Origin: JACKII01 sp041687435 | GTDB lineage: Bacteria > Pseudomonadota > Alphaproteobacteria > Bin95 | DNA: 64,000 nucleotides | Assembly: GCA_041687435.1 (NCBI GenBank) | Contig: JAWLBX010000010.1 | Coordinates: forward strand, 62,001 to 126,000 | Direction: 5' to 3' | In this document: positions 35,747 to 45,196 of the stretch, piece after piece | How positions within the stretch are numbered: position 1 is the stretch's first letter | Layout of the letters: every line of letters starts with the position of its first letter | Notes under the pieces: generated by a model | What the model saw: only the letters and a program-made list of their open reading frames with translations | Database searches by the model: none | Told to the model about the DNA's origin: nothing | Position numbers and translations under genes: made by a program

Positions 35747-36865
35747 ATGAAAGTGACGATCGAGCGCGCGGCTCTCCTCAAGGCCTTGGCCCATGCTCAG
35801 AGCGTGGTCGAGCGGCGCAATACCATCCCGATTCTGGCCAATGTGCGGCTGGCGGCGGAAGACGGCAAGCTGTCGCTCACCGCGACCGACATGGACCTGT
35901 CGATCGTCGAGGAAACGCCGGTGACGGTGGCTGCCAGCGGCGCGACCACCGCACCGGCGCACATGCTCTACGACATCGCCCGCAAACTGCCGGAAGGCGC
36001 CCAGGTGGAGTTGGATTCGACCGCCAAGGAAGGGCAGTTGACCCTGCGGGCCGGACGATCCACCTTCGCGTTGGCGTCCCTGCCTGTGGAGGAGTTTCCG
36101 GTGCTCGCCGGCAGCGAAACCGGCCACACCTTCACCGTCGCCGCACGCGACCTGCGCAGCCTGATCGACCGGGCACGCTTTGCGATTTCCACGGAAGAAA
36201 CCCGCTATTACCTGAACGGCATCTATCTGCACGAGGCGGAGAACGATGGCGTGGCGGTGCTGCGCGCCGTTGCTACGGATGGGCACCGGTTGGCGCGGGT
36301 GGAAATTCCGCTGCCGGATGGGGCTGCGGGCATGCCAGGCGTGATCGTGCCGCGCAAGACCGTGGCCGAGGTGCGGAAGCTGCTGGACGATGCCAGCGAG
36401 GACGTACGCGTCAGCGTCAGCGAAACCAAGGTCCGCTTCAATCTGGGCCCTGTCGAACTGACCTCGAAGCTGATCGACGGTACCTTCCCTGACTACCAGC
36501 GCGTCATTCCGCAGGGCAATGACAAGATGCTGACAGTGGATTGCCAGTCCTTCCGCGAGGCGGTGGACCGGGTTGCCACGATCTCCGTTGAGAAATCGCG
36601 GGCGGTGAAGCTGGCCATAGACGACAACACCATGACGCTATCCGCCTCCAATGCCGATTCCGGCTCCGCAAACGAGGAGTTGGAGGTGGCCTATGGCGAG
36701 GGCGCGATGGAAATCGGTTTCAATGCGCGCTACCTGCTGGATATCGCCCAGCAGATCGAGGGCGATACCGCCGAACTCGCCCTGGCCGACCCGGCCGCGC
36801 CGACTATTATCCGCGACAAGGCCGACGCCAGCGCGCTGTACGTGCTGATGCCGATGCGGGTCTAG
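35747..36865 (+). CDS. dnaN: DNA polymerase III beta subunit (sliding clamp)
   Basis: A 372-aa sliding clamp that tethers DNA polymerase III. Three clamp domains are covered end to end: the start MKVTIERAALLKALAHAQSV, ATDGHRLARVEIPLP, and the C-terminal LYVLMPMRV that forms part of the partner-binding groove. The ATG at 35747 gives the usual start. It opens the dnaN-recF-gyrB replication/repair cluster; dnaA is not adjacent. Confidence 0.98.
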   Translation: MKVTIERAALLKALAHAQSVVERRNTIPILANVRLAAEDGKLSLTATDMDLSIVEETPVTVAASGATTAPAHMLYDIARKLPEGAQVELDSTAKEGQLTLRAGRSTFALASLPVEEFPVLAGSETGHTFTVAARDLRSLIDRARFAISTEETRYYLNGIYLHEAENDGVAVLRAVATDGHRLARVEIPLPDGAAGMPGVIVPRKTVAEVRKLLDDASEDVRVSVSETKVRFNLGPVELTSKLIDGTFPDYQRVIPQGNDKMLTVDCQSFREAVDRVATISVEKSRAVKLAIDDNTMTLSASNADSGSANEELEVAYGEGAMEIGFNARYLLDIAQQIEGDTAELALADPAAPTIIRDKADASALYVLMPMRV

Positions 36866-36886
36866 GCAATCACGAGGGCCGATGTG

Positions 36887-38077
36887 ATGGCGCAAAGCGG
36901 CGGCGCCTTCGCCAACATTTCTCCGGCCGGTCAAACGGGCGCCGTTCGGCTGGCGTTGCGCCGCCTGACGCTGACACGGTTCCGCAACTATGCTGGCCTG
37001 AGTTTGGATTTGGATGGCCGGCCCGTGGTGCTGACCGGCGTCAACGGCGCCGGCAAGACCAATCTGCTGGAGGCAGTGTCTCTTTTGACGCCGGGCCGCG
37101 GTCTGCGCAATGCCCGGCTGGAGGATTTGCCGGCACACACCGCCACCGATGGCACTTGGGGCGTGGCGGCGCTGGTGGAAACGCCGGGCGGGCCGGTTGA
37201 AATCGGTACCGGGGCCGTATCGGGCGAGAGCCGCCGGCAGGTGCGGATCGACGGCAAGCAGGCGCGGGGCCAGACAGCGCTGGCACCGTACTGCTCGGCG
37301 GTCTGGCTGACGCCGCAGATGGACCGTCTGTTCCTGGATGGGGCAGAGGAGCGGCGGCGGTTTCTCGACCGGCTTGTGTTCGGCACAGACCCGGCGCATG
37401 CTGGGCGCCTAACGGCCTATCAGAACACCCGGCGCCAGCGCCAGCGCCTGCTGGGCGAGGGCGGCGACCGGGCTTGGCTGGATGCGCTGGAGCGCACGCT
37501 GGCGCAACGGGCGGTAGCCATCGCAGCCGGTCGCCTTGATCTGGCCCGAAGGCTCGACCGTGCGGCCGGGGAGGTGGACGAGGGGCCGTTTCCGGCACCG
37601 CGTGTTGCCATTGTCGGCGATGTCGAGCAATGGCTGGCGGAAAACCCCGCCCTCGCGGTCGAGGACCGGCTGGCTGAGGCTTGGAAGCATAACCGCGGCG
37701 GTGATGCGGCGACCGGTCAGACCTCCCTCGGGCCGCACCGCTCCGACATGGCGGTCTGGTATGCCGGCCGGGATATGCCGGCGGCGCAATGTTCCACCGG
37801 GGAGCAGAAGGCGTTGCTGATCGGCCTCGTTCTGGCCTCGGCCCGTCTGACTGCGGCGGAGCGCGGTGCGCAGCCGCTGGTCCTGTTGGACGAGATCGCT
37901 GCCCATTTGGACCCCGGCCGCCGCGCGGCGCTCTACCGCCGCCTGCTGGACAGCGGCGCCCAAGTTTGGCTGACCGGCACGGAGCCAGCATTGTTCGAAC
38001 CTTTGGGCGAATCTGTCCAATATTTCCATGTGGCCGACGGCCACCTTACGACCACCACAGGAGCCGCGCTGTCATGA
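36887..38077 (+). CDS. recF: DNA replication/repair protein RecF
   Basis: A 396-aa SMC-like ATPase that helps load RecA at gaps. Walker A is GVNGAGKTNLLEA (near residue 50), the ABC-like signature is CSTGEQKALLIGLVLA, and Walker B is PLVLLDEIAAHLD. The start ATG at 36887 follows a GAGG site; GTG 36884 is a minor alternative. Its stop overlaps the gyrB start (ATGA). Confidence 0.97.
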   Translation: MAQSGGAFANISPAGQTGAVRLALRRLTLTRFRNYAGLSLDLDGRPVVLTGVNGAGKTNLLEAVSLLTPGRGLRNARLEDLPAHTATDGTWGVAALVETPGGPVEIGTGAVSGESRRQVRIDGKQARGQTALAPYCSAVWLTPQMDRLFLDGAEERRRFLDRLVFGTDPAHAGRLTAYQNTRRQRQRLLGEGGDRAWLDALERTLAQRAVAIAAGRLDLARRLDRAAGEVDEGPFPAPRVAIVGDVEQWLAENPALAVEDRLAEAWKHNRGGDAATGQTSLGPHRSDMAVWYAGRDMPAAQCSTGEQKALLIGLVLASARLTAAERGAQPLVLLDEIAAHLDPGRRAALYRRLLDSGAQVWLTGTEPALFEPLGESVQYFHVADGHLTTTTGAALS

Positions 38078-40515
38078 GCGACGAGCAGAACCCGACCCAC
38101 GGCGACAACGACGATTACGGCGCCGGCTCGATCCAGGTGCTGCGCGGGCTGGAAGCCGTGCGCAAGCGGCCTGGCATGTATATCGGCGATACCGATGATG
38201 GCTCCGGTCTGCATCACATGGTCTATGAGGTGGTGGACAACGCCATCGACGAGGCCCTGGCCGGATACTGCGACCGGGTTGAGGTGATCCTGAACGCCAA
38301 CGGCTCCGTAACCGTGCGCGACAATGGCCGTGGCATTCCGGTCGGCATTCATGAGGAAGAGGGCATTTCCGCCGCCGAGGTCATCATGACCCAACTGCAT
38401 GCGGGCGGCAAATTCAACCAGAACTCCTACAAGGTATCCGGCGGCCTGCACGGTGTCGGCGTGTCGGTAGTGAATGCGCTGTCGTCCCGGCTCGATCTTC
38501 GAATCTGGCGCGAGGGGCATGAATACTTCATTCGCTTCCGTCACGGTGACGCAGAAGCACCGTTGGCCGAAGTCGGCCCTGCCGATGGCAAGCGTGGGAC
38601 GGAACTGACCTTCGAGCCCTCATCCGAGACATTTACCAAGACCGATTTCGATTTCAACACGCTGGAACACCGGCTGCGCGAACTGGCTTTTCTCAATTCC
38701 GGTGTCCGCCTGATTTTGAAGGACTCGCGCCAGATCGACGGGCCGGAAGTCGACATGCACTATGATGGCGGCCTGAAAGCCTATGTCGAATATATCGACC
38801 GCAACCGCAATGCCATCCATCAGGGGCCGATTTATGTGACGGCGGAAAAGGACGGCGTAACGGTCGAGGCGGCATTGCAGTGGAACGAAGGGTTCCATGA
38901 GACCATGCTTTGCTTCACCAACAACATTCCGCAGCGTGACGGCGGCACGCACCTGGCCGGTTTCCGCGGCGCGCTCACCCGTCAGATCAACGCCTATGCG
39001 GAGTCCTCCGGCATCGCCAAGCGCGAGAAGGTGACACTGACCGGCGATGATGCGCGCGAAGGCCTGACCTGCGTGCTGTCGGTCAAGGTGCCGGACCCGA
39101 AATTTTCGAGCCAGACCAAGGACAAGCTGGTGTCGTCCGAAGTGCGGCCGGTTGTCGAAAGCATCATGAACGACACCTTGAACCGATGGTTCGAGGAACA
39201 CCCGAACGAAGCCAAGGCCATCGTCACGAAAGTGGCGGAGGCCGCAGCTGCCAGGGAGGCGGCGCGCAAGGCACGGGATCTGACCCGGCGCAAGGGCGCG
39301 CTGGACATGACCTCCCTGCCCGGCAAGCTGGCCGACTGCCAGGAACGCGACCCCGCGCTGGCCGAGCTGTTCCTGGTGGAGGGAGATAGCGCCGGCGGCA
39401 GCGCCAAACAGGGGCGCGACCGGGCGTTCCAGGCTATTCTGCCGTTGCGTGGCAAGATCCTGAACGTGGAGCGGGCGCGGTTCGACAAAATGCTGTCCTC
39501 GGCGGAAATCGGAACGCTGATCGCCGCGCTCGGCACCGGCATCGGCCGCGACGATTTCAATATAGACAAGCTGCGCTACCACAAGATCGTCATCATGACG
39601 GATGCCGACGTGGATGGCAGCCACATCCGGGCGCTGTTGCTGACGTTCTTCTACCGGCAAATGCCGGAGCTGATCGAACGTGGCTATATCTACATCGCCC
39701 AGCCGCCGCTGTTCCAGGTGAAGCGAGGCGGGCGGACGCTGCGGTACCTGAAGAATGAAGGCGAACTCGATCAGTTCTTCATCGATTCCGGGCTGGAGGA
39801 GGCTGTGCTTACCCTGGGCGATGGCAGCCAGCGCGCCGGCAACGATCTGGCGGAACTGGTGCAGGACGCGGTGCGCATTCGTGCACGCGTCACCTCGCTC
39901 GGTCGGGAGGTTGGATCGGAACGGCTGGTGGAGCAGGCGGCGATTGTCGGCGGCTTGAATGCGGCGTTCCTGGCGGGTGACGAGCAGGCGCTGGCGGCGG
40001 CGCAGCGGCTTGCCGAGCGGATGGACGCGCTGGAATACGAGGCAGACCGCGGGTGGAATGGCATGGTGAGTCCGGAAGGTGGGCTGGATTTCACCCACAC
40101 CAAAGGCGGCTATGACCGGCGCTATCATTTCTCTCCGCGCCTGCTGGCAAGCCAGGAAGCACAGCGGCTCGACATGCGCTCCGCCCACCTGCAGGAAGTG
40201 TATGCGCAACCGGCGAAGCTGTCGCTCAAGGGTGATGAGCAGCGGGTGATCGGCCCGCTGGGCCTGCTGGAGGCGGTGATGGCTGCGGGGCGCAAGGGTA
40301 TCAGCTTCCAGCGCTACAAGGGGCTGGGCGAGATGAACCCGGAACAGTTGTGGGAAACCACGCTGGACCCGAATGCGCGCTCCATGCTCCAAGTCCGCAT
40401 TGGCCATGCGGAGGAAGCGGGCGAAATTTTCTCGACCCTGATGGGCGATCAGGTCGAGCCGCGGCGCGCCTTCATTCAGGAAAATGCCTTGAAAGTGGCG
40501 AACCTGGACGTTTAG
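38074..40515 (+). CDS. gyrB: DNA gyrase subunit B
   Basis: An 813-aa gyrase ATPase/TOPRIM subunit that introduces negative supercoils with GyrA. The GHKL ATPase region shows YEVVDNAIDEALAGY, RDNGRGIPVG and GGLHGVGVSVVNALS. The TOPRIM domain shows EGDSAGGSAKQGRDRAFQ near residue 436 and TDADVDGSHIRALLLT near residue 509. The C-terminus FQRYKGLGEMNPEQLWETT is intact. The start ATG at 38074 overlaps recF by four bases. Its stop lies against the convergent thioesterase gene. Confidence 0.98.
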   Translation: MSDEQNPTHGDNDDYGAGSIQVLRGLEAVRKRPGMYIGDTDDGSGLHHMVYEVVDNAIDEALAGYCDRVEVILNANGSVTVRDNGRGIPVGIHEEEGISAAEVIMTQLHAGGKFNQNSYKVSGGLHGVGVSVVNALSSRLDLRIWREGHEYFIRFRHGDAEAPLAEVGPADGKRGTELTFEPSSETFTKTDFDFNTLEHRLRELAFLNSGVRLILKDSRQIDGPEVDMHYDGGLKAYVEYIDRNRNAIHQGPIYVTAEKDGVTVEAALQWNEGFHETMLCFTNNIPQRDGGTHLAGFRGALTRQINAYAESSGIAKREKVTLTGDDAREGLTCVLSVKVPDPKFSSQTKDKLVSSEVRPVVESIMNDTLNRWFEEHPNEAKAIVTKVAEAAAAREAARKARDLTRRKGALDMTSLPGKLADCQERDPALAELFLVEGDSAGGSAKQGRDRAFQAILPLRGKILNVERARFDKMLSSAEIGTLIAALGTGIGRDDFNIDKLRYHKIVIMTDADVDGSHIRALLLTFFYRQMPELIERGYIYIAQPPLFQVKRGGRTLRYLKNEGELDQFFIDSGLEEAVLTLGDGSQRAGNDLAELVQDAVRIRARVTSLGREVGSERLVEQAAIVGGLNAAFLAGDEQALAAAQRLAERMDALEYEADRGWNGMVSPEGGLDFTHTKGGYDRRYHFSPRLLASQEAQRLDMRSAHLQEVYAQPAKLSLKGDEQRVIGPLGLLEAVMAAGRKGISFQRYKGLGEMNPEQLWETTLDPNARSMLQVRIGHAEEAGEIFSTLMGDQVEPRRAFIQENALKVANLDV

Positions 40516-40983
40516 CTGGCGCCGTTGGTGGCGGGGAGCGGGGGGGGGGTAGCCTATCACCAACGGCTCCAGTGCCTTGCGGATGCCTGCCGGAATCGGC
40601 GTCGGGCGGTTGTCGCCGCGGGTCACATAGACGTGGATGAAATGGCCGTGCGCAGCGATAGCATCCTCGCCTTCCGTGAAAATGCCGACCTCATAGCGCA
40701 CGCTGGAATTGCCGAGCCTGCCTACGCGCAAGCCCGCCTGGATCATGGCGGGAAAGCTGATCGGCCGGTGATAGCGGCACTGGCTTTCGATCACCAGCCC
40801 GACCACGGGCGAGGTGTCCGTGTCGAGCCCGCCATGCCGGATGATGAAGTCGGTCACGACCGTATCCATGTAGCCATAATAGACCATGTTGTTGACATGG
40901 CCGTATCGGTCCATGTCGTTCCAGCGGCTCTGGATCGGTAGGAAATGGCGATAGTCGCCGCGGGTGGGCAGGGGCTCGGCCAT
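40512..40983 (-). CDS. Hot-dog acyl-CoA thioesterase with apparent frameshift at the 3' end
   Basis: A single-domain 4HBT/YbgC-like thioesterase of about 150 aa: FLPIQSRWNDMDRYGHVNNM, YYGYMDTVVTDFIIRHGG, VIESQCRYHRPISFPAMIQA. The family hydrolyses acyl-CoA thioesters and uses the Asp in WNDMDRYGHVN. As written, the frame does not stop: it runs through a ten-base G tract (40540-40549 on the plus strand) and continues antisense through gyrB. With nine bases in the tract the protein would end IGYPPPLPATNGAS with a TAA at 40512-40514, four bases into the convergent gyrB. I therefore give that end and treat the extra base as a frameshift or sequencing error. The start ATG at 40983 has GAAAGG upstream. 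Confidence 0.75.
40540..40549. repeat. Ten-base homopolymer tract (G10)
   Basis: A run of ten G on the plus strand inside the thioesterase 3' end. One base fewer restores a normal stop. Such tracts are error-prone for sequencers and can vary in length by slippage in cells. Confidence 0.9.
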
Positions 40984-41249
40984 GAGGAGGGGGCCTTTCG
41001 GGGGCTTCCAAACAGATGCATCCCAAAAAGAAGGGCCGCACGAGGCGGCCCGAGTCAACAGGGAGGCGTCAAAGAAGCACCAGATGAAACCCTTCATCTG
41101 ACGGTGTTGACTATGCGCCTGAATGGTTAACACAGAGCTAACGGGCTGGTTTGCCGGATGTCTGCCGGAACGCCGAAAGTCAGCGCCGTTGGCATTGCCG
41201 CCGCAGTTTGCTAGAGCCCTGGGTATCCGCCCGATGCAGGCTGCCGTCC

Positions 41250-42059
41250 ATGTTCTATGCCTTGACGTTTCCGGCGATTGATCCCGTCGCGCTCGACCTG
41301 GGGTTCTTCCAGGTCCGTTGGTATGCGCTCGCCTACATTGTTGGCCTGCTGCTGGCTTGGCGGTATCTCCTTTACCTCGCGCGGTTGTCGCCAAAAACGA
41401 TGGACCGCAAGGACGCCGACGACCTGTTGGTCTGGATGGCGTTCGGCGTGATTCTGGGCGGGCGCCTCGGCTATGTGGTGTTCTACAAACCCGCCTACTA
41501 TCTCGAATATCCACTGGAAATCCTGCAGCTTTGGCAGGGTGGGATGTCGTTTCACGGCGGCCTTTTGGGCGTCGTGGTTGCCGGCCTCTGGTTCTGCCGG
41601 CAACGGAATTTGCGGGTCTGGCAGGTCGGCGATTTGATCGCGTGCTGCGGGCCCATCGGTCTGTTCCTTGGCCGCATCGCCAATTTCATCAACGGCGAAC
41701 TCTACGGGCGAGTTACCGATGCTGGCATTGGCATGGTCTTCCCCGGCGGTGGCCCGCTGCCCCGCCATCCAAGCCAGCTTTACGAAGCTGCGCTGGAGGG
41801 GCTGGTACTGTTCATAGTGCTGGCCGTCCTTGTGCATCGCGAATCCATCCGCCGCCACCCCGGCCTGATCTCCGGCGTGTTCCTGATCGGTTACGGACTG
41901 GCCCGCTCCGCCGCCGAATTCTTCCGTGAGCCTGACGCCCATCTGGGCTTTGTTCTTGGCCCCGTCACCATGGGTCAAATGCTGTCCGTGCCGATGATCG
42001 TCATCGGCGTGGCGATTATCCTCTATGCACGCCGGCGCCCGGCGCTGACCGGCGAATGA
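41250..42059 (+). CDS. lgt: Prolipoprotein diacylglyceryl transferase
   Basis: A 269-aa inner-membrane enzyme that adds diacylglycerol to the lipobox cysteine of prolipoproteins, the first step of lipoprotein maturation. Seven or so membrane helices; the Lgt signature is FLGRIANFINGELYGR, and the H-motif region is GGMSFHGGLLGVVV. The N-terminus FPAIDPVALDLGFFQVRWYA is typical, so the start is the ATG at 41250. First gene of an lgt-midA-pgeF run with overlapping stops and starts. Confidence 0.97.
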   Translation: MFYALTFPAIDPVALDLGFFQVRWYALAYIVGLLLAWRYLLYLARLSPKTMDRKDADDLLVWMAFGVILGGRLGYVVFYKPAYYLEYPLEILQLWQGGMSFHGGLLGVVVAGLWFCRQRNLRVWQVGDLIACCGPIGLFLGRIANFINGELYGRVTDAGIGMVFPGGGPLPRHPSQLYEAALEGLVLFIVLAVLVHRESIRRHPGLISGVFLIGYGLARSAAEFFREPDAHLGFVLGPVTMGQMLSVPMIVIGVAIILYARRRPALTGE

Positions 42060-43123
42060 CCGGCGCTCCGCACCTGATCGAGGCGCTGGCCCGGCGTATT
42101 ATCGCGGCGCAAGGGGCAATCTCGCTCGCCGCGTTGATGCGACTGGCCAATGCGGGCCTGCCGGAAAGCTATTACCAGTCGCAGCAGCCCTTTGGCGGTG
42201 GCGGCGATTTCGTGACCGCACCGGAAATCAGCCAGATGTTCGGCGAACTGCTGGGGTTGGCTGTGGCGGATCAATGGCAGCGCATGGGTGGGCCGCGGGC
42301 CGCGGATGTTGTGGAACTCGGCCCCGGCCGCGGATTGTTGATGGCCGATGCGCTGCGCATCTGGCAGCGGAATGCGCCAGACTTCTATGACGGTATCGAG
42401 GTGACCATGATCGAGGCCAGCCCGGCGCTGGCCCAGACCCAGGCGGAACGCCTGAAAGGGCACAGCCATTGTGTCACCTGGCAAAAAGACCTGCCGGACC
42501 GGGAGGTGCCGCTGTTCCTCCTGGCCAATGAATTTTTCGACGCCCTGCCAGTGCAGCAATTCCTGCGGGTCGGGGGTGGGTGGCGCGAGCGGCTGATCAA
42601 CTGGAATGCGACCCGTGGCTTCCATGATGCGCTCGGCCCGCTGTTTACGGCATCCGTTGCGCCGGACGGTGACGTTTGGGAGCATTCGCCGGACTCGCTG
42701 GATTGGGCTGGGCGGATCGGGGCACGGCTCGCAAGCCATGGCGGGCTGGCCTTGGTCATCGATTATGACAACCGGCCCGGCGAATCGAGCCTGCGCGGCA
42801 TTGCCCGCCACCGCCGCGCTGCGCCGCTGGAGGGGTTGGGCCAGGTGGATCTTTCGGCCGGGGTGGACTTCGCTGCCCTGGCGACGGTTGCCACTGCGGC
42901 GGGGGCCAAAGCCTATGGCCCGGTGGGGCAGGGGGCATATTTGCAGGCGCTTGGCATCGAGGCGCGGCATGCGCAACTGGTTGCCCGCGCCAATCTGGCG
43001 CAAAAGCGTGAACTGGATACCGCGCTCTACCGCCTGACCGCACCCGACGCTATGGGGGAGAGCTTCCGGGTTCTGGCCCTGACCGGCCCGGACGACCCGG
43101 CGCCTGCCGGGTTTCACGTGTGA
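42056..43123 (+). CDS. MidA/NDUFAF7 family SAM-dependent methyltransferase
   Basis: A 355-aa class I methyltransferase. The SAM-binding motif is ADVVELGPGRGLLMADAL, preceded by the family-specific GGGGDFVTAPEISQMFGELL and followed by ANEFFDALPVQQFL. The mitochondrial orthologue NDUFAF7 dimethylates an arginine of a complex I subunit; a similar role in bacterial complex I is inference. Overlaps lgt by four bases (ATGA). Confidence 0.93.
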   Translation: MTGAPHLIEALARRIIAAQGAISLAALMRLANAGLPESYYQSQQPFGGGGDFVTAPEISQMFGELLGLAVADQWQRMGGPRAADVVELGPGRGLLMADALRIWQRNAPDFYDGIEVTMIEASPALAQTQAERLKGHSHCVTWQKDLPDREVPLFLLANEFFDALPVQQFLRVGGGWRERLINWNATRGFHDALGPLFTASVAPDGDVWEHSPDSLDWAGRIGARLASHGGLALVIDYDNRPGESSLRGIARHRRAAPLEGLGQVDLSAGVDFAALATVATAAGAKAYGPVGQGAYLQALGIEARHAQLVARANLAQKRELDTALYRLTAPDAMGESFRVLALTGPDDPAPAGFHV

Positions 43124-43140
43124 AGAAAGGGCCGGTGCCG

Positions 43141-43908
43141 ATGTATCTGACTGCCCCACAACTTGCCGCGTTGCCGGGGGTCCGCCATGCCTTCTTTACC
43201 CGCGGCGGCGGCAGCTCCGATGGCATTTACCGCGGCCTGAACTGCGGTTTCGGCTCGGCGGACGATGTGGCGACGGTACGTGCCAACCGCGCCCGTGCCA
43301 TGATGGCGCTGGATTTACCGTCGGCGGCGTTGGCGACTCCGCATCAGGTACATAGTGCCCGCGCTCTGATTGCCCGTTCGCCGGAGGAGATCAGCGGGCA
43401 AAAGGTCGACGCGGTCGTGACGGACCGGGCGGGCCTGCCGTTGGCTGTGCTGACGGCCGACTGTGCGCCCGTGCTTTTCTGTGATCCGGTGGCACGCGTG
43501 GTCGCCGCAGCCCATGCCGGTTGGCGCGGCGCCCGGTTCGGCGTGACCGACGCTGCCTTGGCCGCGATGGAATCGCTCGGCGCGCGGCGCAACCGTATCA
43601 CCGCCATCATCGGGCCGACGATCGGGCCCGGCAGTTATGAGGTTGGGCCGGAATTTGCGGCGCACTTTTTGAGCGAAACCCCTGCGAACGCGTGTTTTCT
43701 GCGCCGTCCCAACGGGGCTGCGCGGGCGCATTTCGACCTGCCGGGCTACCTTCTCGCCAAATTGCGCCGGGCGGGCCTGCTTCACGTGCATGACCTGGCC
43801 GCCGACACGGTGACCGATGCGGAGCGATTCTTTAGCTATCGCCGCAGTGTGCTGAACCGCGAGCCGGACTATGGACGCCTTTTGAGCGTGATCGCGCTGG
43901 AGCCCTAG
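43141..43908 (+). CDS. pgeF: Peptidoglycan editing factor PgeF (YfiH/laccase-domain family)
   Basis: A 255-aa enzyme of the DUF152 family; E. coli PgeF removes wrongly incorporated L-Ser from peptidoglycan precursors. Active-site metal/ligand segments: PHQVHSARAL (His), LTADCAPVLFCD (Cys) and AAAHAGWRGARFGV (His). The N-terminus VRHAFFTRGGGSSDGIYRGL is typical. ATG 43141 follows AAAGGG; GTG 43120 would overlap midA. Its TAG stop shares a palindromic CTAG with the stop of the convergent small gene. Confidence 0.94.
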   Translation: MYLTAPQLAALPGVRHAFFTRGGGSSDGIYRGLNCGFGSADDVATVRANRARAMMALDLPSAALATPHQVHSARALIARSPEEISGQKVDAVVTDRAGLPLAVLTADCAPVLFCDPVARVVAAAHAGWRGARFGVTDAALAAMESLGARRNRITAIIGPTIGPGSYEVGPEFAAHFLSETPANACFLRRPNGAARAHFDLPGYLLAKLRRAGLLHVHDLAADTVTDAERFFSYRRSVLNREPDYGRLLSVIALEP

Positions 43909-44096
43909 GAAGACTGTTCCGGTCGCCCGCGCCGCCGGATGGCTTCGCCAATCCCGAGACTGTCGGCGGCGGCTAGCAATTCCTCGCGCCAAGCCTCCGC
44001 TTCGGCTTGCAGGGCTTCCGCTTCCGCCTCCAGCCGTTGCCAATCCGCCGCGATTTTGGCCAGCGCTGCCGCAGTGTCTTGATCCAATTCGCTCAT
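43905..44096 (-). CDS. Small coiled-coil protein, unknown function
   Basis: A 63-aa protein that is mostly one charged amphipathic helix (AALAKIAADWQRLEAEAEAL, QAEAEAWREELLAAADSLG) with a basic tail ending RRRGRPEQSS. No family recognised; such small Ala/Glu-rich helices occur as conserved hypothetical proteins. The start ATG at 44096 is preferred over longer readings that begin in the leader. Divergent from the quinone oxidoreductase gene. Confidence 0.6.
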   Translation of the reverse strand: MSELDQDTAAALAKIAADWQRLEAEAEALQAEAEAWREELLAAADSLGIGEAIRRRGRPEQSS

Positions 44097-44158
44097 GGCT
44101 CTACAAGTTGTATAATTCTCCCGATATCGCAAGCTGCAATGGAAGGAGCTGGGATTCA

Positions 44159-45169
44159 ATGACGATTCCCGCGACCATGACTGCTATCGAGATTCCGGCG
44201 CCCGGCGGCCCGGAACAACTGGTGCCTGCAAACCGCCCCGTGCCGGAACCCGCGCATGGCGAGGTATTGGTTCGCGTTGCCGGCGCCGGGATCAACCGCG
44301 CTGATACGTTGCAGCGGCAGGGAAAATACCCGATGCCGCCCGGCGCCAGCGATATTCCTGGCCTGGAATGTTCCGGCGTGGTTGTCGCGGCCGGTCCCGG
44401 TACCCGACGCTGGCAAGTTGGCGACCGCGTTTGTGCCTTGCTGGCGGGCGGCGGCTATGCGGAATACGTCAATGTTCCAGAGCCGCAATGCATGCCAGTT
44501 CCGCCTGGTGTCGATCTGGTCGAGGCCGGTGGCTTGGCAGAGACCTTCTGCACCGTCTGGACCAATGTGTTCGAGCGCTCGCGGCTCAAGCCGGGAGAGG
44601 TGTTTCTGATCCAGGGCGGCACCAGCGGTATCGGCTTCACCTCGATCCAGTTGGCCAAGGCGTTCGGCTCGCCGGTGCTGGCGACGGCCGGTTCGGATGA
44701 AAAGTGCGAGGCTTGTGTGCGCTTCGGTGCCGACCGGGCAATCAACTACAAGACCGAGGACTTCGTCGCCGTCGGCAAGGAATTTACGGATGGCCGCGGC
44801 GTCGATGTCATCCTGGATATGGTCGGCGGCTCCTATATCCAACGCGAACTGGAGGTGTTGGCTCGCGAAGGGCGGCTCTGCTTCGTCGCGCTGATGGAGG
44901 GCACGCGGCCCGGCCAGGTCGATTTCGGTTTGGTGCACCGCAAACATCTGACCGTCACAGGCTCCACCCTGCGCTCGCGGCCGGTTGAGGCGAAGGGGGC
45001 GATCTGCCGGGCCGTCGAGGAAAAGTGCTGGCCGCTGTTTGCCACGGGCGATTGCTGGCCTGTCACCTATAAGCGCTTCCCCCTTGCCGAGGCCGGCAAG
45101 GCGCACGAACTGATGGAATCGAGCCAGCATATCGGCAAGATTTTGCTTACCACCGGCTTTGCGGGCTGA
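44159..45169 (+). CDS. NAD(P)H-quinone oxidoreductase, PIG3-type MDR protein
   Basis: A 336-aa zinc-independent medium-chain dehydrogenase/reductase. N-terminal GroES-like domain: RVAGAGINRADTLQRQGKYP, PGLECSGVVVAAG. The NADPH-binding domain: VFLIQGGTSGIGFTSIQLAK (near residues 140-160) and YKTEDF. Length and sequence match the TP53I3/PIG3-like quinone reductases. An AAGGAG site precedes ATG 44159. A TATAAT-like box at 44111-44116 lies upstream. Confidence 0.93.
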   Translation: MTIPATMTAIEIPAPGGPEQLVPANRPVPEPAHGEVLVRVAGAGINRADTLQRQGKYPMPPGASDIPGLECSGVVVAAGPGTRRWQVGDRVCALLAGGGYAEYVNVPEPQCMPVPPGVDLVEAGGLAETFCTVWTNVFERSRLKPGEVFLIQGGTSGIGFTSIQLAKAFGSPVLATAGSDEKCEACVRFGADRAINYKTEDFVAVGKEFTDGRGVDVILDMVGGSYIQRELEVLAREGRLCFVALMEGTRPGQVDFGLVHRKHLTVTGSTLRSRPVEAKGAICRAVEEKCWPLFATGDCWPVTYKRFPLAEAGKAHELMESSQHIGKILLTTGFAG

Positions 45170-45196
45170 CCGGCCCGCCCGATTTGAGGACGCGAC

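Noticed and set aside
38620..41514. Minus-strand open frame of over 960 codons through gyrB
   Set aside because: Most of it is the antisense of gyrB; only the thioesterase part (40512-40983) has family similarity. The openness comes from the homopolymer indel and high GC.
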